The notes: generated by a model not told the origin, from the sequence alone. 64,000 nt of DNA from Saccharina japonica (GCA_008828725.1 MEHQ01003470.1:447969-511968); one strand, 5' to 3'. Shown: positions 48,256-59,778, counted from the stretch's first letter. A program made the numbers and translations.

Positions 48256-48609
48256 AAAGCGAAAATCGATATTATACGGGTTACCATTTGACGGGGAGCC
48301 ATTCTTGACCGTTCTCAGAAGACACTTGACATTCAGTGCAACCTTCTATCTGTGTCGTATTTCGAGCCCTGTGAGCGAAGCGTATTCTCGACAGAACGCT
48401 GTGGACGTTGGATGCTTCTCGTGTTCACGTGTTCACTGACATTCAGAGCAACACTTCTGTGCCCCACTTGGAGCAGCTTAGTACGTTGGAATGGCTACGA
48501 CTTCTCTCTGCCTATATAATGGGTGCGTGCGACAGTAGCAGTACGAGCGGTTACGACAGCACGTTGGACGTTGGATGATTCTGGTGCATACCTTCAAAAC
48601 CACAGAAAC
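48256..48609. other. Unassigned spacer after hAT fragment
   Basis: No ORF. Two TTGACATTCAG-type repeats and a TATA-like CCTATATAATGG at 48508 are seen; an LTR promoter is possible but unproven. Confidence 0.3.
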
Positions 48610-48840
48610 GCGCTGCTGGTTGCGCAAGCTAGACCATCTCCATTTCCCAGCGCACTAACCACTTGCCTACAGTATACAGTCTAGTGCTGAAATTCCTCGA
48701 TGAAGCCCTAACAGAGAAGCACTGGTTGCGCAAGCTCTAACCAGTTGCCTACAGTATACCGTCTAGTGTTGAAATTCCTCGATGAAGCGCTCACAGAGAG
48801 GCGCTGTGGTTGCGCAAGCTCTCACAGAGAAGCGCTTATT
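48610..48840. repeat. 82-bp tandem repeat, ~2.5 copies
   Basis: TTGCCTACAGTATAC recurs at 48663 and 48745. GGTTGCGCAAGCT, AAATTCCTCGATGAAGC and ACAGAGAAGC/ACAGAGAGGC also recur. Non-coding. Confidence 0.75.
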
Positions 48841-48889
48841 TCTTGCTTAGCTACGCATTATATATATTTATTTATGTTTTGTTATTTCC

Positions 48890-48993
48890 TCCTCTCTTTC
48901 CTTGACTTTCGTGTGTGGCACGAAAACGAAACGGAACTGAGTAGGAAAAGCCACGCATCCGTCGTATGGGTCGCGCCCAAGGGAATAGAAACC
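48890..48993 (-). mobile_element. Y half of the X-polyC-Y repeat
   Basis: Reverse complement of 37492-37606 with few mismatches, followed by G5 and then Z. No C tract or X half follows directly. Confidence 0.6.
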
Positions 48994-48998
48994 GGGGG

Positions 48999-49290
48999 TG
49001 TACTCATGTCGTGTACGGCCGTAGTCATATGACCATAGACCCTCGCATCCCTACAATGCCGGGACGGAGCACGTTGGGTTTTCACCAACCAGGCAGACAT
49101 TGCTTGCACCAAGCGCGAAGCGCCGTGAGGTATTGGGCGAGTCGCGTGGAGGGTGAGCTGCATCCTGCTAAGAACCGCCTCTGAGGCGGACTTGCATATG
49201 GACGACAGCTTCAATGAGTTAATTTAATTTCTGGTGTGGCCACTTCCGGAGACAGCAATGGGTTTTACTATGTAACTGCCTCGCGGACCG
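48999..49290 (-). mobile_element. Z element, right-hand part
   Basis: Reverse-complement copy of Z from its ACA end, abutting G5 at 48994-48998 exactly as the full copy abuts C14. It covers about 85% of the element and is nearly identical to 16270-16560. The homology stops at 49290 within CCTCGCGGA. Confidence 0.65.
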
Positions 49291-49328
49291 ATTGGCATGT
49301 CATGGCACAGTTTTCGCCACACTCACAA

Positions 49329-50062
49329 TGGAGGAGCAAGAGGAAACTATGAAACAACACACAGGACCAAGCAGTGAAGGAAGGGCAGGGAGGAAGCAAT
49401 CGCCACCAGCACACAGGAGGAGACAGGAAGGAAGAGGGAATACGCAAGCCCAGGCCAGGAGCAGGAGCAGCGACCAACCCCACCACCGTCGATCCAGTGC
49501 TCGAGATGGGAGGAAAGCTGCCAAGAGGTCTCCAACAGCAACAGCAGGCAGCGTCTTCCGTACAGGCAGGCGCGTTTCGTGTTTGGACTAGTCATAGCGG
49601 TACTAGGCCCCCGGTTTATGATGGTTGCTTTAGCCGGGAGAGGACATCCAGCAGAGAGTGTGGTGTTTGTAACGAAGATGATTCGTATTTTTGGGAGAGG
49701 GGTTGTCCAAGAGGCAGTGGAAGTAGGATACCGAACAAGGTAGGACTGAAGGAGTCGAGCCAAGCGGCATTGATAGAAGAGTTTGGTAGGAGAAGGTGGA
49801 TCAGGCATCAACTGCTTGGAGTATACTGGTAAATTGCATCTCACACAGAGCCCTTGCAGAACTGGTAACAGCAACCGGTAGTCCGAGTGAGGGGTGGGCT
49901 GCTTTTAAGAAGCACTACGCACCTCAGGCTGCAGCAGAAAAGGCTAGACTTACTCAAGCATGGTACAGCCTTAGGATGAAGGACGGGGAAAGCCCCAACG
50001 AGTTTTTTTCGAGAGGTGTAGGTTGGGTTGTGGTTTTTTTATTGATGGTTCTCGGGCATTGA
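49329..50062 (+). pseudogene. Copia-type Gag remnant
   Basis: Starts at ATG 49329 (MEEQEETMKQ) but the frame stops at 49591. A second frame covers 49374-49832, and a third piece (49796-50062) reads AWSILVNCISHRALAELV, GWAAFKKHYAPQAAAEKARL and MKDGESPNEFFSR. The last three match the helical UBN2-type Gag core of copia elements (W..L...Y, L..MK.GES..E...R). At least two frame breaks exist and no zinc knuckle, protease, integrase or RT follows, so it is a fragment. Confidence 0.6.
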
Positions 50063-51039
50063 AAATTCTGCCTGTTTACTGATTAAAATAGTGGCTTAGG
50101 CGGTGCCTACGTGTTGCGTGGCGGAGATTACTCGGTTTTGATCTCGAACGATCGGCTCCATCTCACTTGCTAGTTAGGACGCTAGGAAGAGATTGGGCCC
50201 CAACCGCGCCTAGCAAGGACTTCCTGGATGTATTATCTGCACTTAGTCTGGTAGGTGGTCCTGAGACTGTAACGCCCAGTGATTAAAGTTAGTGTATGTA
50301 TACTTTTTGTGGTGTCGCTTTACCGATACTTTGTTGTGCTCTATGATTGTCTCTTGCGGTCCCTAGGTTTTTCCAAGGAGAGTCGTGTGATGGTATGGCC
50401 TGCGCGGCGGTATGATCGCGTTTTGTCGATATTTATTTGATTGTGCTTATTTCTTCAGATGATTTTAGCATATCTTAGTGCTCCTTCGTGTAGAGCGCTT
50501 TTTTTGATTGTTTCTTCGATTGGCGTTTTGATTGGATTTCTGAGAGGGTGTTATGCGCTTTTATACTGAGTATCTAGCTGTATGTTGTATGTCAGCACAT
50601 ATACCCTTTTTTTTACATGACGGTGTGATCGTCTTTCTCGCATTCGCGTCGTGCGTATTTGTTGATCGTGGCGCTTCGCTGCTGTATATCGAGAAGGTGT
50701 GGTGTGTCTGTGAGCAGATATGCTGTCTGAGATAGCTTATTGATCAATGCGCTCAGTATGAGTGTGTGTGGAGATTGTACTCTCGATAAGTCTGAGATTC
50801 TGCAAGTCTCGTGCTTAATGCAGATTCGGGATGTGTTTGACTTACTTGTGAGGGCGTTCTTGTCCGATGTATTTGCTTTATTTTTGGATATTGTATTTCT
50901 GGGGCGCGTTATATTTAAAGGTAATATTTTCATGTCGTTGTAGATTCTGATGTGTGTGAGCTAGGTAATTTTGGATAGTTGTATATAGATATTAATCCCT
51001 TGTAGTATATTCTCCCTTCTGTTCTCTCTCCACCCTGTC
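50063..51039. other. No gene seen
   Basis: T-rich sequence with frames of about 60-100 codons at most and no domain. It could include untranslated or LTR remains of the copia fragment upstream. Confidence 0.3.
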
Positions 51040-51215
51040 ATATTATAGTCGTAACTCAGATCCGGGGCCACAACGTAGGCTCCCCCCCCTCCTCCCCCAC
51101 TACCCTTCGTGCCTGGCATTTCTATCGCGTGAAGGCTTCAGCCCTTTCTACCCTCGTCGACTCACATCCAATCGTGCCCACCCTCGCTACTATCGTAGGC
51201 GCACTCAGCAGTTGA
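51040..51215 (-). mobile_element. SINE family A, body fragment
   Basis: Matches the body of the 21370-21693 element (GTCGTAACTCAGATCCGGGG, TCCTCCCCCACTAC, CTCGTCGACTC) but lacks the tRNA-like head and poly-A tail. Diverged by roughly one base in five. Confidence 0.65.
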
Positions 51216-51630
51216 TACTTGGGGTATTGGGAATTAGGATAGTTTTGGTTTCCTTTGGGTTGTGTTTACATACGTATACATATATACCGTATATACGACG
51301 TATGAATATATATATATATGTGCTTCGTGGCCATAAAAATGTCCGCATACAGAAAACTGCCTGCTTCTTCTCTGGATCTCCGAATCTAATACGTGAGAGA
51401 TAATGAAAAATATAATAAAATAGCTGGCCTGCATATACGTATATCCGAGTATACGTCAGTAGTACATATGTAGCACGTAACTCACACAACATAGAGCAGT
51501 AGTGTGAGCAGCAGTGGTGCTGTATGTAGCAGTATACTGATACCAAGTAGCTATTATGAATACCTCTTAAGCAAAAACAAAACAAGCTTCCGTTCACAAC
51601 CGACAACTCCCACATGTATGTCATACCTCC
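51216..51630. other. No gene seen
   Basis: AT-rich, with alternating TA/CG stretches (ACGTATACATATATACCGTATATACG, split over 51270-51300). A minus-strand frame of 178 codons crosses it, rich in Cys, Tyr and Phe; it has no recognisable domain and no sign of real codon use. Confidence 0.3.
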
Positions 51631-51631
51631 C

Positions 51632-51917
51632 ACGTGCAAGAGACACAGCAGTGTAGGTAACTCAAAACCGTAACACTCTACTCGTACGAGTACGTACGTT
51701 GACAGACAATTGATAGCTGAAAAATAGACAAAGGTCTTCAAATCTTCTATCAGCTATTGTACGTCCATCAAAAACTCACAGGTACAAGAGAAACAGCAGT
51801 ATTCATAACTCAAAACCAGAAGACCCGACGAGTTCGTACGTTGACAGACAATTGATAGCTGAAAAATAGACAAAGGTCTTCAAAGCTTCTATCAGCTATT
51901 GTACGTCCATCAAAAAC
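51632..51917. repeat. 142-bp tandem duplication
   Basis: GTTGACAGACAATTGATAGC recurs at 51698 and 51840, with the following 70 bases nearly identical (CTATCAGCTATTGTACGTCC). The unit contains an inverted GATAGCTGA / TATCAGCTAT pair, so it can fold. Confidence 0.8.
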
Positions 51918-52252
51918 TGCTCAATGAAAAATTAAACCTGAAAATCTCGGGAGTGGCTGATAGATGGTGGCTTCTTCTCACGAACGCGTGCTCGAAGTGG
52001 ACATCGCCTGCGCCTGCTGCTGGTCTCCGATCCCCAGTCGATGCTCCGTGCCTTCCATCCAGTCCCCATGCTCCTCCCCACTTTCTTCTTTCCGATCCCC
52101 CATTCCTCATCCCCTTCCAATCACCAGGTTCCGGAGGTGGAAGCGCCCCCTGCTGCTGTCGGTGGTTCTGCTCCACCCCATCGCCCATCTCCTCCTGCTC
52201 CGTCAATGCCGCCTCACGCTCCAACTCTTGCTGTTCGTTGCCGTTCCACGCC
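51910..52252 (-). pseudogene. Frame-shifted continuation of the alanine-run ORF
   Basis: Starts right at the stop of the upstream frame, one base out of register. It has the same Gln/Glu-rich style (EREAALTEQEEMGDG), then a Pro/Gly/Arg-rich part ending at SLSSF. The change of frame without a gap in composition argues for a single-base indel (real or sequencing error). Confidence 0.35.
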
Positions 52253-52957
52253 TCACCAGTTTCCTCCTCTCACCAGATCTTTCCCCTCGTTCCGTACCAC
52301 CATACACCTTTTTCCGTCTCGTTCCGCTTCCACCTTCTCACTACCAATCACTGCTGTCTCCTCCTCGTTGCCTTGCTCGACGTGTATAAACGTCTCGACT
52401 TGTTGTTGCTGGTGGTCCTGAATTGCTGTCTTCCTATAGGCCTGTACTGGGTCGGTGGCGGATATGGTGTCGCTGCCCGGTATCTTGACCTGGGCTTGGT
52501 GCGTGTTCTCATTCCTACCTACTTCCTCTTGTACAGGGGCTGCGGCTGCGCAATTTCCGACTCTCAGCTGTTCTAAGTACTCGGCGATGGCTTGTTGCTG
52601 TTCTTTCACTGTGAGCGTGTCAAATGACCGTATGTCTATATCGCACCTTGCGCCAGATTTGACGAGACGCTTATGCTCTTCAATCCACCTCTGTTGCTTC
52701 TGCTGTTTCTCCTCCTCCCGCTTTGCGGCCGCTTCCGCTGCCGCTGCGGCTGCTGCTGCTGCTGCTGCTGCTGTAGCTGCCGCTGCTGCTGCTGTTGCTG
52801 CTGCTGCGGGTGCTCGTACTACTTCCTGTAGTTCATGCCACTCCTCAGGAGTCCACTTCCCCAGTCCGACGTCTGCCCATTCCTGATGTCTTCTTTCTTG
52901 CTCGATGATCTTGGTCATCCAGGGAAGCTCCTCGCCCAAGACGACAAAACCCACCAT
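52253..52957 (-). CDS. Hypothetical protein with alanine run and coiled-coil character
   Basis: 234-codon frame from an ATG at 52957 (MVGFVVLGEEL). Residues ~15-45 are charged and Trp-rich (WADVGLGKWTPEEWHEL), ~50-75 is an Ala tract from GCN triplets, and ~76-95 is KREEEKQQKQQRW, likely helical or coiled coil. A Gln/Glu-rich tail follows. The frame stops at 52253, but a second frame continues on the same strand (EAWNGNEQQELEREAALTEQ) down to 51910, so an indel or an intron may split a longer protein. There are no catalytic motifs. It could be a Gag-like ORF of a retroelement, or a host gene. Confidence 0.4.
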   Translation of the reverse strand: MVGFVVLGEELPWMTKIIEQERRHQEWADVGLGKWTPEEWHELQEVVRAPAAAATAAAAAATAAAAAAAAAAAAEAAAKREEEKQQKQQRWIEEHKRLVKSGARCDIDIRSFDTLTVKEQQQAIAEYLEQLRVGNCAAAAPVQEEVGRNENTHQAQVKIPGSDTISATDPVQAYRKTAIQDHQQQQVETFIHVEQGNEEETAVIGSEKVEAERDGKRCMVVRNEGKDLVRGGNW

Positions 52958-53364
52958 TGTGCTGCACCTTGTGCCCGAGCTACCGTGACCATGAGTCGGA
53001 CGCTAGCGTAAGGGGACAACTCGTGCACCGGGTGCTTGGCACAGCCTCGCTCACGAAGAGCGGTGGGTCGAGTGTCGGGAAGCCGAGGCTGGTAGAAGAA
53101 GAAGAAGAAAAATATGTATCAATTATACTATCATATTTATTATTATTGATTATGGAGGAGTGGGTCGCATGCCCACTCTTCTCCGGGACCCCGTAAAGGA
53201 ATCCAAATATAATTTGTCCAACCCCTCGGGGAAACACAAATCCCGCCGCAATCTACGTAGATGAATTGCAGTGGCACAACCCAGATACTGTACTAATACG
53301 GCAATGTCACGTATCATATATTTCAGGAATATCACATCAGACTTTGATACGAGTAAATCCCACA
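52958..53364. other. No gene seen
   Basis: Mixed sequence with a GAAGAAGAAGAAGAAAAA run near 53096; no repeat homology noticed. Confidence 0.3.
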
Positions 53365-53555
53365 GGGTGAGCTGCATCTTGCTAAGAACCGCCTCTGAGG
53401 CGGACTTGCATATGGACGACAGCTTCAATGAGTTAATTTAATTTCTGGTGTGGCCACTTCCGGAGACAGCAATGGGTTTTACTATGTAACTGCCTCGCGG
53501 ATGCCTTACCATATTAACACTACGTGATACGACCATTCCCCTTGTGCGGAGCAAA
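53365..53555 (-). mobile_element. Z element, left-hand part
   Basis: Reverse-complement of Z from GGTGAGCTGCATC to the TTTGCTCCGCAC end (53555). It overlaps the other partial copy (49156-49290) by about 135 nearly identical bases, so the two together make one complete Z with a duplicated middle. Confidence 0.65.
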
Positions 53556-53730
53556 GGTTCTCCACCCCGCACAAATGATCTACTCGACCGCCAGCTGTGG
53601 TGACCGTCAAAAAAACAAAAAACAAAAAAAACGGCACCCTGGTTGTCTAGCTCACGTAGCGAGTGGCGTGTTTTACAGCGTCGTTGCCAACCGACGCCAA
53701 CCCAACCTATAAATATATCATATATTTATA
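53556..53730. other. Spacer between Z and X fragments
   Basis: Contains AAAAAAACAAAAAACAAAAAA at 53610 and an AT palindrome ending at the G12 tract. No homology elsewhere in the window was noticed. Confidence 0.3.
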
Positions 53731-53835
53731 GGGGGGGGGGGGTTCGTAGAGAAACCGTGGCGGACGAAAGCAGGAAGGGGACGGCAGACAGGGTAGCAAG
53801 GTACCAGACCGACTAGCTGGTACAACTTGTCTGTA
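53731..53835 (-). mobile_element. X half of the X-polyC-Y repeat with its G tract
   Basis: G12 (53731-53742) and the reverse complement of X. The sequence on the other side of the tract (TATAAATATATCATATATTTATA) is an unrelated AT palindrome. Confidence 0.6.
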
Positions 53836-54070
53836 CTACGGGTACAAACCTACCTCGGCTGCCTGGAACGTGCATTTATTTGGTGTGCTTCGGTTGCCCG
53901 TCATTTCCTGTCGTTCTTAGTTTTGCATGCCATTTCATTTCGTTTCATTTAATTTGATTTTATTTTCTGTCTCTGGGAGAAGCACGACGCTTTCTTCCTT
54001 TTTAATTTGTCATGTTTTCGTTTGGTTGTTTGATTGTTTGCTGGTTTGCTTTATTATGTTTAATTTTATT
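53836..54070. other. T-rich spacer before the higher-order repeat
   Basis: TTTCATTTCGTTTCATTTAA-like runs; no coding. Confidence 0.3.
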
Positions 54071-56757
54071 ATTACTAGCGGTACGGCCACGGCTCCACCC
54101 GTGGCGCTAGCGTTGCGTTTCCCACAGTAGCAAATAAGTTCCTGGTGTGTTACATAGTACTCGCATTAACAGTGTGCTGTGATGTACCACTCTGAACACA
54201 ACAATTACAACCACTATGCGGGGCGGTATCGACCCGGGGGATGTTCGTTTTTGTGGAAGGTGTATATGTATTGAAGGATATATGATTCGGAGTTGAGGCC
54301 TTACCACCCCCGGGTACAGCGGAACATCGACCATGAGCCCCAACCAAAACGTAACTCAGCCCGTGGGGTTGGGGTTTACACACCCTGCAGGGTGGTATCG
54401 TCTCGGGGGGTGTCTGTTTTCGTCCCAGGGTTGTTGGAGGTGTAGATGTCCGCAAGGATTTCTGATCCAGCGACGGGACGTTATCATCTCCGAGTGCGGT
54501 GGGACCTCGACGTTGCCCCGAGGGGAAATTCGCGCCGCGCGCTGGCTCCATGAGAGCCAGCCAACCGTAAATCAGCCCGTGGTATTGGGGTTTCCACACC
54601 TTGCGGGGCGGTGTCGACCTGGAGGATGTCCGTTTTCGTCCCCGGGTTGTTGGAGTTGTAGATGTATGGAAGGATTTATGACCCGGGGATAGGATTTTAC
54701 ACCCCCGGGTGTGGCGGGACTTCGATGTTGCCAAGAGAGGGACAACTCTCGCGGCACGCTGGCTCTATGAGGGCCAGGCAACCGTACATTTGCCCGTGGG
54801 GTTGGGGTTTCCACACCTTGAGGGGCGGTATCGACCCCGGGGATGTCCGCTTGCGTCCCCGGGTCGTTAGAGTTGCAGATGTATGGAAGGATTTCTGACC
54901 CGGGGGTGGGACTTTATCATCCCCGGGCGCAGCGGGACCGCACCGTTGCCCTGAGGGGTAGCCCTCGCTGCGTGCTGGCTCTCTGGGTTCCAGCGCCCCA
55001 GCCAAATCAGCAATCAGCCAGTGGTGATGGAATTTCTACACCTTGCGGAGCGGTATCGACCCGGGGGATGTCCGTTTTCGTCCCCGGGTTGCTGGAGTTG
55101 TAGATGTATGTATGGATTTCTGACCCGGGGATGGGATTATATCATCCCCGTGTGGGGCGGGACTTCGACGTTTCCCCGAGGGGAAACTCTCGCCACACGC
55201 TGGCTCTATGAGGGCCAGGCAACCGTAAATTTTCCCGTGGGGTTGGGGTTTCCACACCTTGTAGGGCGGTATCGACCCGGGGGGTGTCCGTTTTCGTCCC
55301 TGGGTTGTTGAAGTTGTAGATATAGGGAGGGATTTCTGACCCGGGGAAGGGATTTTATTACCCCCGGGTGCGGCGGGACTTCGACGTTGTCCCGAGGGGC
55401 AACTCTTGCCGGACGCTGGCTCTATGAGGGCCAGGCAACCGTAAATTTGACCGTGGGGTTGGAGTTTCCACACCTTGTGAGACGGTAACGACCCGGGGGA
55501 TGTCCGTTTTCGTCCCCGGGTCATTGGATTTGTAGATGGAGAGATATATTTCTGACCCGGGGATGGGATTTTATCATCCCCGGGTGCGGCGGGACTTCGA
55601 CGTTGCCCCGTGGGGCAACTCTCGCCGCGCGCTGGCTCTATGAGGGCCAGGCAACCGTAAATTTGTAAATTTTCCTGTGGTATTGGTATTTCCACACCTT
55701 GTCAGGCGGTATCGGCCCGGGGGATGTCCGCGTGCGTCCCCGGGTCGTTGGATTTGCAGATGTATGGAAGGATTTCTGACCCGGGGATGGGATGGTTTCA
55801 TCCCCGGGTGCGGCGGGACACCGCCGTTACTCCGAGGGGCAACCCTCGCTGCGTGCTGGCTCTATGAACTCCAGCCTCCAGCGCCCCAGCCAAATCAGCA
55901 ATCAACCAGTAGTGGTGGGGTTTCCACACCTTGCGGAGCTGTATCGACCCGGGAGATGTCCGTTTTCGTCCCCGGTTTGTTGGATTTGTAGATGTATGGA
56001 AGGATTTATGACCCGGGGATGGGAAGTTATCATCCCCGGGTGCGGCGGGACTTTGACATTGCCCCAAAGGGCAACTCTCGCGGCACGCTGGTTCTATGAG
56101 GGCCAGGCAACCGTAAATTTGTAAATTTTCCTGTGGGATTGGGGTTTCCATACCTTGTGAGGCGGTGTCGACCCGGGGATGTCTGTTTTCGTCCCCAGGT
56201 GGTGGGATTTGTACATGTGTGGAAGGATTTCTGACTCGGGGATGAGATCATATCATCCCCGGGTGCGGCCCTGAGCCTCAGCCAATCAGTGACCAACTGA
56301 TGGGAGTGTGGGGTTTCCATACCGTGCGGGGCAGTGTCGACCCGGGAAATCGCCGTTTTTGTCCCCGGTTGGTCGGAGTTGTAGATATGTGGAAGGATTT
56401 CTGATCCGGGGATGGGAGCCTATCCTCCCCGGGTTCGGCGGAACCTCGGTGGCTCTTTTAAGCAACGATGTTCTAGAAAGAGCCAGCAGCCACTGGCATG
56501 GATTTGGGCAACCAATCAGCTGCCAGAATAGTAATTCAAAAATTGGATTTCAGCAGGTAGGCTGGCTAGATGGCTGCCAGAACTGCATCGGGATTGCGCC
56601 ACGGCCACGGCTCGGCGCGGCATGGGACCCAGTGTTCTGCGGGTTGTGGCACCCAGCCTCCCTGCCCATGGGGCAAGGTGGGGCTGAACCGCTCTGGACA
56701 GCGCTGCTCAATTACAGCCAGACAGATAGGCAGACAGACAGAATAGCAGCATTTAAT
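54071..56757. repeat. Higher-order repeat block 1 (~11 monomers of ~217 bp)
   Basis: The head (54071-54210) begins ATTACTAGCGGTACGGCC with the GC-rich hairpin. Monomers follow, marked by GGTTTCCACACC at about 54358, 54574, 54791, 55016, 55232, 55449, 55672, 55905, 56129 and 56298. Each has CGGTATCGACCCGGGGGATG, GGATTTCTGACCCGGGGATG, CATCCCCGGG and CTGGCTCTATGAGGGCCAGG, the last pair being palindromic. The cap (56425-56757) ends in a CAGACAGA run. Long apparent minus-strand ORFs are periodic shadows. Confidence 0.9.
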
Positions 56758-59425
56758 ATTACTAGCGGTACGGCCACGGCTCCGCCCGTGGCGCTAGTGT
56801 TGCGTTGCCCACAGTAGTAAATAAGTTCCTGGTGTGGTACATAGTACTCGCATTAACAGTGTGCTGTGATGTACCACTCTGAACCCAAGAATTACAACCA
56901 CTATGCGGCGCGGTATCGACCCGGGGGATGTCCGTTTTTGTGGAAGGTGTACATGTATTGAAGGATATATGATTCGGAGATGGGGCCTTACCATCCCCGG
57001 GTACAGTGGAACATCGACCATGAGCCCCAACCGAAACGTAACTCAGCCCGTGGGGTTGGGAATTCCACACCTTGCAGGGCGGTATCGACGCGGGGGGTGC
57101 CTGTTTTCGTCCTAGGCTTGTTGGAGTTGTAGATGTCCGCATGGGTTTCTGATCCAGCGACGGGACGTTATCATCTCCGAGTGCGGTGGGACCTCGACGT
57201 TTCCCCGAGGGGAAACTCGCGCCGCGCGCTGGATCCATGAGAGCCAGCCAACCGTAAATCAGCCCGTGGTATTGGGGTTTCCACACCTTGCGGGGAGGTG
57301 TCGACCTGGAGGATGTCCGTTTTCGTCCCCGGGATGTTGGAGTTGTAGGTTTATGGAATAATTTCTGACCCGGGGATGGGATGAAATCATCCCCGGGTGT
57401 GGCGGGACTTCGACGTTGCCCCGAGGGACAACTCTCGCCGCACGCTGGCTCTATGAGGGCCAGGCAACCGTAAATTAGCCCGTGGGGTTAGTTTTCCACA
57501 CCTTGTGGGGCGGTATCGACCCGGGGGATGTCCGCTTGCGTCCCCGGGTCCTTGGAGTTGCAAACGTATGGAAGGATTCTGACCTGGGGGTGGGAATTTA
57601 TCATCCGCGGGTGCGGCGGGACCTCACCGTTGCCCTGAGGGGGAACCCTCGCTGCGTGCTGGCCCTCTGGGTTCCAGCGCCCCAGCCAAATCAGCTTTCA
57701 GCCAGTGGTGGTGGGGTTTCCACACCTTGCGGGGCGGTATCGACCCGGCGGATGTCCGCTTGACTCCCCGGGGTTGTTGGAGTTGTACATGTATGGAAAT
57801 ATTTCTGACCCGGGGATGGGATCATATCATCCCCGTCGGGTGCGATGGGAATTTGACGTTGCCCCGAGGGGCAACTTTAGCGGCACGCTGACCCTATTAG
57901 GGCCAGGCAACCAAACAACTGCAAAATGTCCCGTGGCGTTGGGGTTTCCACACCTTGTGCGGCGGTATCGACCCGGGAGATGTCCGCTGGCGTTCCCGGG
58001 TCGCTGGAGTTGCAGATGTATGGAAGGATTTATGATCCGGGGATGGGACGTTATCATCCCCGGGTGCGTCGGGACCTCGACGTTGCCCGGAGGGGCAACT
58101 CGTGCCGTACGCTGGCTCTATGAGGGCCAGGCAACCATAACTTAGCCCGTGATGGTGGGGTTCCCACACCTTGCGGGGCGGTATCGACCCGGGGAATGTC
58201 CGTTTTCGTCCCCGGGTTGTTGGAGTTGTAGATGTATGGAAGGATTTATGACCGGGGGATGGGATCATATCATCCCCGGGTGCAGCGGGACTTCGACGTT
58301 GCCCCGAGGGGAAACTCTCGCCGCGCGCTGGCTCTATGAGGGCCAGGCAACCGTAAATTAGCCCGTGGGATTGGGGTTTCCACACTTTGTGAGGCGGTAT
58401 CGACCCGGGGGATGTCTGTTTTCGTCCCCATGTCGGTGGAGTTGTACATGTGTGGAAGGATTTATGACCCGGGGATAGGATCATATCATCCCCGGGTACG
58501 GCGGGATTTCGACGTTGCCCCGAGGGTCATCTTTCGCCGCACGCTGGCTCTATGAGGGCCACCCGTAAATTAGCCCGTGGGGTTGGGGTTTCCACACTTT
58601 GTGGGGCGGTATCGACCCGGGGGATGTCCGTTTTCGTCCCCGGGTTGTTGGAGTGGTACATGTATGGAAGGATTTCTGACCCGGGGTTGGGAAGTTATCA
58701 TCCCCGGGTGCGGCGGGACTTCGACGTTGCCCCGAGGGGCAACTCTCGCCGCACGCTGGCTCTATGAGGGCCAGGCATCCGTAAATTAACCCGTGGAATT
58801 AGGGTTTCCACACTTTGTGAGGCGGTATCGACCCGGGGGATGCCTGTTTTCGTCCACATGTCGGTGGATTTGTACATGTGTGGAAGGATTTCTGACCCGG
58901 GGATAGGATCATATCATCCCCGGGTGCGGCGCTGAGCCTCAGCCAATCAATGACCAACTGATGGGGGTGGGATTTCCATACCGTGCGGGGCAGTGTCGAC
59001 CCGGGAAATCGCCGTTTTTGTCCCCGGTTGGTTGGAGTTGTAGAGATATGGAAGGATTTCTGATCCGGGGATGGAAGCCTATCCTCCCCGGGTTTGGTGG
59101 AACCTCGGTGGCTCTTTTCAGCACCGTTGTTCTAGAAAGAACCTGCAGCCACTGGCATGGATTTGGGCAGCCAATCAGCTGAATAGTAATTAAAAAATTG
59201 TAAGTCAGCAGGTAGGCTGGCTAGATGGCTGCCAGAACTGCATCGGGATTGCGCCACGGCCACGGCTCGGCGTGGCGTGGGACCCAGTGTTCTGCGGGTT
59301 GTGGCATCCAGCCTCCCTACCTATGGGGCAAGGTGGGGCTGAAGCGCTCTGGATAGCGCTGCTCAATTACAGACAGACAGACAGACAGACAGAAAGACAG
59401 ACAGAAATAGCAGCATTTAATAATA
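56758..59425. repeat. Higher-order repeat block 2 (~11 monomers)
   Basis: Restarts with the identical head (ATTACTAGCGGTACGGCC at 56758), giving a 2,687-bp block period. Monomer marks are at about 57045, 57260, 57478, 57702, 57930, 58143, 58362, 58572, 58788 and 58957, and the cap is 59085-59425. The first three monomers match block 1 one to one; middle monomers have been reshuffled. Confidence 0.9.
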
Positions 59426-59739
59426 TTGATAGATAGATTTACGAGTATGTTTTCCTTTTCGCTTTTTCTCATTTTTTTTTACCATGTTCTCTTTCATGCA
59501 CCTGGATTGCTAGCAGGGTAGGTCTTGCCTGTCGTATATGACATCGCATTGTCTGCTGGTGGTGCTCTGCAGCAACAATATTGTTTTGTAATTGTTTTGT
59601 AATATAAATAGATGGATATATGAAATGTAAATGGCTATGGATATAAATGGATATGGATATGAAGCCGCGTTTTTATTCCGTTCTTCTACGGTGACCTGGA
59701 TATTGTAATAGTCATGTAAATGGACGCATGTATTGTAAT
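59426..59739. other. AT-rich spacer
   Basis: GGATATGGATAT-type short repeats, and at 59655 a segment (ATATGAAGCCGCGT, TATTCCGTT, ACGGT) that recurs at 60672. No gene. Confidence 0.35.
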
Positions 59740-59744
59740 ATAAG

Positions 59745-59778
<34 letters not shown>

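Noticed and set aside
49156-53500. 135-bp direct repeats as LTRs of the copia fragment
   Set aside because: The same 135 bp is an internal part of the uninterrupted Z element at 16219-16560, so they are Z sequence rather than LTRs.
54150-58484. Long minus-strand ORFs with PGDD.IPSPGQKS repeats
   Set aside because: Periodic translations of 217-bp satellite monomers, with frame breaks at monomer boundaries where lengths vary (216-233 bp).
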